Source: Ancylostoma caninum
Taxonomy: Eukaryota > Nematoda > Chromadorea > Rhabditida > Ancylostomatidae
Length of the DNA stretch: 64,000 bases
Direction of reading: 5' to 3'
Assembly (NCBI GenBank): GCA_037903475.1
Contig: JBAJFG010000019.1
Coordinates: 806,001-870,000 of the forward strand
The stretch's first letter is position 1. Each line of letters starts with the position of its first letter. Both the position numbers and the translations under genes were made by a program. The notes beneath the pieces were generated by a model that had not been told where the DNA came from, made no database searches, and worked only from the letters and a program-made list of their open reading frames with translations. This document shows positions 48,001 to 57,000 of the stretch, piece after piece.

Positions 48001-51000
48001 TAGCTCATGCGGCTACTTTTCATTTTGAGCACGAAGAGAGGTAGCCTCTCTGCGGTTGTGAGTTATGCAGCTTCGCAGAAAATCATTGCCATCCGCAAAG
48101 CGTGTGAAGATGACGAACACTTGAGAGTATGCATGTGCAGAGCCTCCCACAATAATGCTCACACTGTTTGAGCTCTGATAATTTAAACGAAAATGATGGG
48201 AGGCGCGGAATTTCTTGTGGTATCACACACATAGCTTAGGGTGAGACGTGTTTAAAAGACTGGCGCTGACAGCTATACATTGTTTTCAATGCCGTAAGAT
48301 AGAACTAAACGATAAATATGATTCCTATGGAAACGAAACTGCAGGCAGACACTATTGCAACCATCATGACACCAAGTGTCTCTGATTTTGCAGCACTGAC
48401 CGTGTCGATCAGGTTTAGACAGACAGGAAGAGCAAGTTGCAATTCTCAGACAAAAGTCCGACATAGCGGGATGCGACATGGCTGCGAGCGCGTCCCGGTG
48501 GAGCGGGTCGCAGCCATGTCGCGTCCCGCTCGCACGGTTGTCGCAGCCCGCTCGCACGGTGGTCGTGGCCCGCTCGCACGGGATATTCCCGTGCGACAAC
48601 AGCGGATAGGCCGCAATACCGTGCGAGCTGGCTGCGACAACCAAGCGAGCGGACCGCGACATGGCTGCGATCCGCTCTACCGGAGCCCGCTCGCACGGCA
48701 CTTTTGTCCGAGTTGATGGCTAGTCCAGGTGACCCTTTCCCTGCCACAATAATTGATGAACATTTGGAGACACTCCCATGATGTGAACACTTCTCACTGT
48801 AGCATATACTATAACACTTCTTACTCAGGCTAAGATCCAAATCCAGAAATGCTGCGTGAAGTACAAGAGACCCTTTGTGGTCCGAGCTCAGCCACATAAA
48901 TAAAAGCTAGGATTTGTAATGACATGAGCACCGAAAAATGCGCAAAACTCACCACAGGGAACCGTTTCGGAAATTAAGGATGCCTCGTAAATATTGACGC
49001 ACTGAAATTATATTGTACGATACTCCGACGGGGAATAGGGCAGGTCTTGCTATCCCAGTATCACGTGAATACACCTCCTTGTTCGGAAATCTTGTCGCGT
49101 TCTCGTCAAGGGAATGCATCTATGTTTTACTACGGAAATTTTTTTCCTTCCCTTGTTTCTCGTCCAAACAATCTTCTGAGGACACATTTTCTTGCTTATC
49201 TTAGTTCTCATTACAAGATGACACCATATGTAGTTTGGCACGGCTTGTGCAGCAGACGTAAGTGGTACAGGCCCAGTTTTAGAAATATACTTTAAAGACT
49301 GCACTTATGATAAAAACATCAATTTTTTCATGGAATTTTACTCCATGAAAAAATCGATGGTGTTTTTTTTTCAACCACTGTGCCTACAGTAAAGGAAAAG
49401 CCATTCAAAAGGAAAAAGTTTGAGAAATACTATGTTGTATGTAGCCAACGCATGTCCATGTGTACGACTTTCATCGCGTGAGATGGGCGAGGCCGCCGGA
49501 GTGCGGAAACGATCACCGCCATCGGAAATCCTCATCGATCCCTTATCAGCTGATAAACACAGCCGCAGACAGAGAGAATGGGGCGGGGTTGAGCATGGCG
49601 GGCGCATTTCTATATGCGTACGAGTTTTATTACTCGAGTAACTGCATGATTCGGTGTGATTCCTTTTGCAGTTACTCTCTAACTGATGGCACCTTTAAAA
49701 CAAGCACAATTGTAAGAAAACTTTTTTCAGCGTGAGTGCTGCTTTCAATGGGCTTCAATCTGGCAGAGCACTGGCTTCCTTGTGAGCCGAATTTCGGTCC
49801 GCCAGTGACCGCATATGGAGGCCTTAGAGAGCAAGAGCTGCGCTGCGCTATCATCCACAGAAACATTGAGCTCCCAAAGGCTTATCCTTCAAGCCTGGAA
49901 GAAAGTCGACTTGACAAGGGAAGGATACTAGATGTCTGTGGCTTTTTAAGGTGAATTGCATATAGCGTTTTAATACTGTTCTCGTCTTTGCCTATACCGA
50001 TACTTCCTAATCTGTCATGTTCTGATGTCTGAAGTGGTGCAGTTCAGATGCGTTGCTCGCCCATTAGTTCTGATGTCTGAAGTGGTGCAGTTCAGATGCG
50101 TTGCTCGCCCATTATAGGGAGCTCACGGTTTTTTTTCCTAAGTTTTCGGCCTATGGTTATGTGCAATTGTTAGTCTCGTCCAAGTTTATCCCATTTTATC
50201 CCTTGCTCTCAACCTATCCAAGAATTATTTCCTATTTACATAGGCGGAAGAATCCCATGACGCATATTTCCGTACGGAGACAAGTTCCATGCCGGATTGT
50301 TAGGGGTAGTCAATACCTAACATCCGAAAATCCGGTGTGGGATTTTCTGTGCATGCCTATGCTCGCAGAAAGTGGCGTTATCCCTAGCGCCGTCTGCCTG
50401 TTACGTGTGGATAATGGGCCAGGGATCATATACCGCCTATGTGCTGATTTTCCTAACGTTACTCCAGAAAGTACGCAAATGGCCGGGCTATACTTTGCAC
50501 ATAAGGTGCTGTTATCAGACGACACCTTTGTTAGCTCATTAACTCTTACAACTCCTGAAGCTCCCTAGAATGGCTGTGAAACACCATCATGTCCTGAATT
50601 ATCATGAGCGCGCCCCCGTGGTGCATCAAATAAATAAATAAATAAATATTTATTTATTTATTCATTACGTGCGTAGGCGTGCACCACTAGTAACCGGCAT
50701 GTGATAGTTCAGAAGAACAGAAACTAATGAAAAAAGAGAACGGAGTAAGTTAATGCAGAGGGTGTACGGGTGGAGTTCACAATTGCTACGTGGTACCTAC
50801 TTGGACATTTATATAGTGTTTCGAGGGGCTGACGATGTTATGCTAAAGCAAGTGCCAAAATTGAAGAGTAGTTATCGTATTCAAATACGTGCTCAAACAG
50901 GTCGCAGAGCTTTGGGGGCTGGCGCTCGCATCAACCAGCAAGATGCCCTCATTCCCATGCGGAGTCATGGGAGCAGTGCCAGCAGTTCGCCAAACGGGTA

Positions 51001-54000
51001 TACTGGTTCACCGCGAACCGGCATGCCAAACGGCAGCTACTACTAACTCCGGGCCTTCTTGAGCAGTAACGGAGTAAAGTAGTAACGCACTCGCTTGCAC
51101 CAGTGAGTAAACCCCTCCTCACAGGAACCTCTATAATGCTGAGCGAAAATGAGAACCTATCACCTGCCCGCACTTGACAAAAAAGTCCAACAGTGATCAA
51201 ACAATATAGCGAGGGAAGAGATCAGATAAAAAAATAAAATTCCGCTTTACGAAAGAACCATAGAGCAATAACGTATTGGAATATTGAGCTCATCCTACAT
51301 CCTCGATGCCTAGGAGATCCAGTAAGTTCACTTTTTGGAGCCGTTCCTTCAGTATTTTTGAGTTTTCCGAAGCCGCCAGTAGAGGTGGGAATCTGCTCAA
51401 GAACTGAGAAGTTCTGTAAACAAAAGAGCTCTGTTGTGAATTGTCATTGTGAAGGGTAAAGTAACTGTAAAGTACCGTTTACCAGATCTCGGGGATACTA
51501 TGTTGAAACTGAATCTTCGGTCGCTTATAGGTCCAAAAGTCCATATTCTCGGGGGTTTTAAACGAACTTCTGTATAGCAAGCTTTTAAGCCCTGAGATTT
51601 TCAACCTAGTTCTATAATCTGGCAGAGCTCGTGGGTGGTCTGTGCTCGGAAAAGCGAGTTAAAACACAGTCCTTGTAAACGTCTTTTGTACTTTTTCGAG
51701 TTTCTGGATGTCATTCTTCAAAATTGGACTCCACAGCTGACTACAGTACTCCAGTATTGGCGAAACGTAAGCCTTATATAGCCTTAGCAAAATGTTTACC
51801 CGAGACGTGTGAGTGTTCCTCAAAAAAGAGTGCATGATACCTCTCGTTTTTTCTACTAGTTCTTCAATGTGCTGAAGACTTCTTTAGAGAGTGGTGGAGA
51901 AGAACTCCAAGATCGCCTACTATTAGGTTGGTGCAAAAATAATGCGCGTTTTTCGCTGTTTCATCTTCGGTGCAGAAAACTTTCGGTATTTCTTGTCATC
52001 GGTATGAGAAGTTGCACATGGTTTTGTAGTAAATTTCGTGACCTTTTCAAATGTCTCATGCATTTTGAGCAAAGTTCATGTTTTTGGTGAATTTTTAGTT
52101 GTGGAACGAAAGGCGCCAAAACAAGTTTTTTTGCAAAACTCACTTCAGCGAGCTGATACTCGACGGCATCGCAGCAGGAATCGCTCGAAATATCACCATA
52201 GTTTTGGCAAAGGGAGTGTGAGTTAATGCATCCCGCCGAGCTGCTCCCAATTTTTTCGGCTTGATGTGCCTTGCTTCGAAAGTAAGGAATGTCGCATAGG
52301 TCTTCCTGGGGTTTGCGACCCCCAACTCATGGCAATTATCAAACAGCACCCATCCAAAACAACATATTTGGTTTTGCAGAACATTGCCGGTAATTGTTGT
52401 CAGACCATCCCTCCCTTCAGTAAAAATGGGAGGATGAAAAAGCTTGACGAGTTGATGTCGCGCATACTGAACGAGTACCACATTGATCCTCGTTGAGAGG
52501 TCTGCTTCGCGTCTTTGTAGTGAAAGAATTGCGACCAAATAGTCGGTCGCTTAGTGGTTAGATATTAAGTATAGATCCTCTTCGACAAAATGAAATGCCT
52601 TGCTCAACAGTTGGACTAGGAACATGCACCGAAACACTCCCAGAAACCGAAGAAACACCAAAATAAGGTCACGGCGAGTTTGTGGTGACCTGCTGCAGAA
52701 ATTGCTCACTGCAGCTCATTCATTCTTCCTAATCTAGTAAAAGGTTTCAAGACGTAAATGAAATAAATTAGAAACTTCATTGTGTGTCCCCAGTGTTGCT
52801 CAATAAAATGGACTCTTCACTCCTACACGGTACCGTCCAGGCAGACCCCGCACAACAGATTCTTTACAGGTTGGAGCAACTGAGCTAGGAGCCTCGGACC
52901 CCTACATCATAATCAGTAAGCTTTTCGCTCATCGACTACCACTTCTGCGAGAACCTGGACGACTTTTTCCGGGAGAATTTTCTCGAAGACCAAAGTGATA
53001 CCAAAACTGCCCTTCGAAAGTTCGTCGATTCTAGAAGGTCCTGTCAGAATTGCACGGTAGTCGGAGAACATCTGCCTTATTGCCAAAGACTTGCGAATTA
53101 CAATAGTTCTTAGCCCTTCGGAAAAGATAGATTTTGAGAGGAGTTATGAAGTTCGGAATCAAAGCTATGAAAACGCACATTATTTTTGCACCAACCTAAT
53201 ATTATAATTCATCTCTTTTGAGTGGAATGCCATAGTCTAGTTCCCCATTCCTCCCTCCTAACATCATAACACGACTTTTGGAGGTATTCACTTTAATGCC
53301 CCTTATTTGAGCCCAGGTCAACATTTTTTGGATTGATTCAGTTCAGCCCTAATTTCTTGCTTCTCCGCATCGATAAAAGCTGCGTAAATTTTGATGGCGT
53401 CAGCATATGCAGCTATCTTTATTTGAGTACCAGTCTTCACGAAATTCGCAAGGTCCATGGAGTAGATAATGAATAGTAGTGGGGAAAGGACACTTCCTTG
53501 AGGCACGCCATAAGGAGGGGAACTATCTGAAGAGAGCTGCCATTGGTATCGGACGGCGAATGTCCTATTGCTTAAGTAGGACTCAACCAACTTCAAGAGA
53601 TTTTCCCTCATTCCCATGCTTTCAAGTTTCTTAAGAGGACCAAAGTGATCGACTTTATCAAATGCTTTGCTCAGATGGAAATAAACGATCTCTACAGACT
53701 TGCCCTCACTTGGCGCGTTCACCCAGTCCCTGGTAGCACTGAATTAGCTGAGTTACAGTGGAGGAACTAGGAAGAAATCCATCTTGTTCCTCGGGAATAC
53801 GCTCAATTTTGAAACACCAATCTAGAATCGATCTTGCGGTTATCTTCTTCATGATTCTACTGGGGTTGGTAAAGCACTGATAGGCCTGAAGTGAGACACA
53901 TTCAATGCTAACGGGATTTTAGGGGTAGGGGTGATTATTGGCTTTTTCCACATAGATGGCACCTCCCCTGTGATGAGGGATATGTTGAAGACGTGCGAAA

Positions 54001-57000
54001 ATGGAAGGCATAACTGATCAGCAAATTTCTTTAAAAAGAAGGGTGGTATTGGTATATAAAATGAAAAAGGTTATGAAGATTTTGTTGTTCCATGTTCACA
54101 TTATTTTGAGCCAGCACTTATTTATCGATACTAACGGTGCATGGTGGTGTAGTGTTAAGTCTCTCCACTCTAATGATAAAAGGGCGTTTTAAGCAAACAG
54201 TGAACAAGTTGAGAAAATGCAAAATCGGAGCCGGGATCAAAGAAGACGCCCCCCCCCCGAATGGGGAGACCTAACACTATACCACCATGCACCGCTGGTA
54301 TCGATAAAAAGTGCTGGCGCGAAATAATGTGAGCACGGCAGAACGAAATCTCATTTTTTTCATTTTGCCAAGAAATCGGTATAAATTATCTTACAGAGTG
54401 AGAGACGTATCACTATAACACCAAGTACCGATGTTATGGTCCGAGAGGCCGAGGAGCACGAAACGGAAATAGTTTCATAACTTCTTTCGTTTTACCATTA
54501 ATCACAAAGGGCAAAATATTTAGAACCAGCGTCTCCGACTTCATACAGTAATGTGCAATTCCTTGAAAAGCCACAGACATCTGGTATTCTTCCCTTGCGG
54601 CGCAGAGGCTATGCGCTCCCTCTGACTGTCGTCTCTGTGACTGCGTGAGCGAGAAAGGAGTGCTGCGAGTACATTTTTTCTGATTGCAAAAACATGCACT
54701 TTGTTCTGCATGCATGTGCTTATTCAAATTGTTTTCGCATCTTTGATTTTCTACAAACTTATTTAGGTGCGTCAATAATTCTTATGCACCATGTATTGAA
54801 ACACAAGGCTATATATGTACAACTTGCTATGAATATGATATTGGGGTTATGTTATACTTCTGCATGTTCTTTGATAGCTTTCCAGGCTGTGTGCATGGCG
54901 ATTGCTGAAACCGCTTTCAAAACCTCTCCCTATCCGGTTCTGCTTTCGATTGAGAACCATCTCAGCAAGCACCAACAGAAACAGATGGTGACAATATTCC
55001 GGGAAGTATTTGGCTCGAAACTGCTCGCTCATCCGTTGAAGACGCATCCGGTAACCTTTGAAGGCACAACATTCTATTCTTACAAGGGAATAATACAAGG
55101 CCGTTTTTTTTCAATAAAACAAAAAATTATGGACACTTGCCCAGTTCATCAGAAAACACAAACACATCTAATGGTGTTTCTTTTGCTAAAATTCTGCACC
55201 TGAACACGGTTTTTCGATATAGCATTATTCATTCAGTGAATTACGGCAAATTAGTTTTGTTATGCCATTTATGGTATCTTGCGGCAGATGTAACTTACAA
55301 AAGAAAGATACTTCATCAGTATCGTCTTTCGTAGCGAGGTGTATACTGCCTTACGCAGCTCGCGACACTGATTTCATATCTTTTTTGCCAGCTCTTTGTC
55401 CTTTTGAGAAGTTATACCCGTTTTTCACTTTCAACAACGCCCACAAAGGGCGCACAACGCCAGTGCGCCAGGTAAGCCGTGATGCAATAGTAAGCGTGAT
55501 GCTCTCGCTCTTCAGGATTCAACATTGAGAGGTCAGCTCCTCTCACAATCCGTCATTTTGCATCTTCCTTCCACCTACTGTTTTCCTCTGGAAATCCATC
55601 CTATGCAGTTTTGTAATGTTTTCCACATACAAACTGATCTTTTGCAAATTTGAAACCATTTCGAGCAGCGAATGAAAAAGGCCTCGTTACCTTTGTTATG
55701 TCCACTAATTCCTATCAAAATCTGGAGGCAAACAGAACTCAACTGGAGTTGTGAACTCACTCGAGTCACGTCTATCGCTGTCTTCCAAAATCGGTACAAC
55801 GAGAATCCTTCTAAATAGTTCCAATCTTCCAAAAAATCAATTTGTATGTGAAGAACCCTGCGAAACTGCATGGAATGAATTTTCAGAGGAAAACAGCAGG
55901 TTAAAGGAAAATGCAAAACGACAGACTATGAGATTAACTGAACTCCTAGTCTTGATCCTGAGAAGTCGTACTTACCAATGCGCCACGGCTCAACTGGCAC
56001 AGCCACCTTGTGCGCCCTACATGAGCGTTCCTGAAATGGAAAAGCGAGACCTTTTTCATTCGCTGCTCAAAATGGTTTCAAACTTGCAAAAGATCAGTTT
56101 GTATGTGGAAAACATTACAAAACTGCATAGGATAGATTTCCAGAGGAAAACAGTAGGTGGAAGGAAAATGCAAAACGACGGAATATGAGAGGAGCTGATC
56201 TCTCAATGTTCAATCCTGAAGAGCGAGAGACTTACTATTGCATCACGGCTTACCTGGCGCACCGACGTTGTGCGCCCTCTTTGGGCATTGTTGAAGTTGA
56301 AATTCTCATAGAGAAATATTTAGGAGCACATGAGAACTGATTTGAAATCAGCATTGTGAGCTGCGTAAGGCAGTGTACACCTCGTTACGAAAGGCCATAC
56401 AGATGAAGTATCCATCCCATATTAAAAAACTGAATCCTCAGTTACTGGAAATGACAAAAGAATTCGAAATTAGTGTCCCAGACTTCATAAAGCATCTCAT
56501 TACGGACAGCAAGAGCCATTTTGTACCATTCCCCTTGTAGACATACGAACTATATGTAGTATGTATAAATTATTCGGTTCGTTCTTATGTGAATATGGCG
56601 TTGACCACCCACTGTAGTGTATACATTTTAGCTGGTGGAGAACCAACCTCTGCCTTCTCCTTATGCACTAAGGCACAAAATTCTCGTAAAAGCGAAACGA
56701 CGATTCGATAATGAGGATCACGTTGAGGCAAACAGAAAGCTTACCAATCCACCATTAATTTCATCGGAGGTGAGTTTTTCAATACTTTTCCTTTCATTGT
56801 GAGGGAAAATCCTTCGGGTTTCAAAATCAGTCTCTCGAGTTCCTAACAATTTGCTGGATTTCCCCCCGCATGTAGAACTTGTGAGTGATCCGACTGAATA
56901 TGCCTTATAGTCTTTTACCGTTCTTTTCACCTGAGTTGACATTCAGTAAAAATCTTTATGCACTCATATGTGGGCCCATAGTAAAGTGTCCACATCACCT

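Noticed and set aside
48273..48897. Several long open frames on both strands
   Set aside because: They arise from the GC-rich inverted-repeat island, where stop codons are rare in all frames.
49671..49708. Possible PLC exon ([12 protein letters not shown]) in intron 12
   Set aside because: Phase does not fit between exons 12 and 13, and direct joining of those exons already gives an uninterrupted X box.
55751..56188. Plus-strand 145-codon open frame
   Set aside because: It is composed entirely of the three-copy foldback repeat. The same words recur inverted at 55430-55680.
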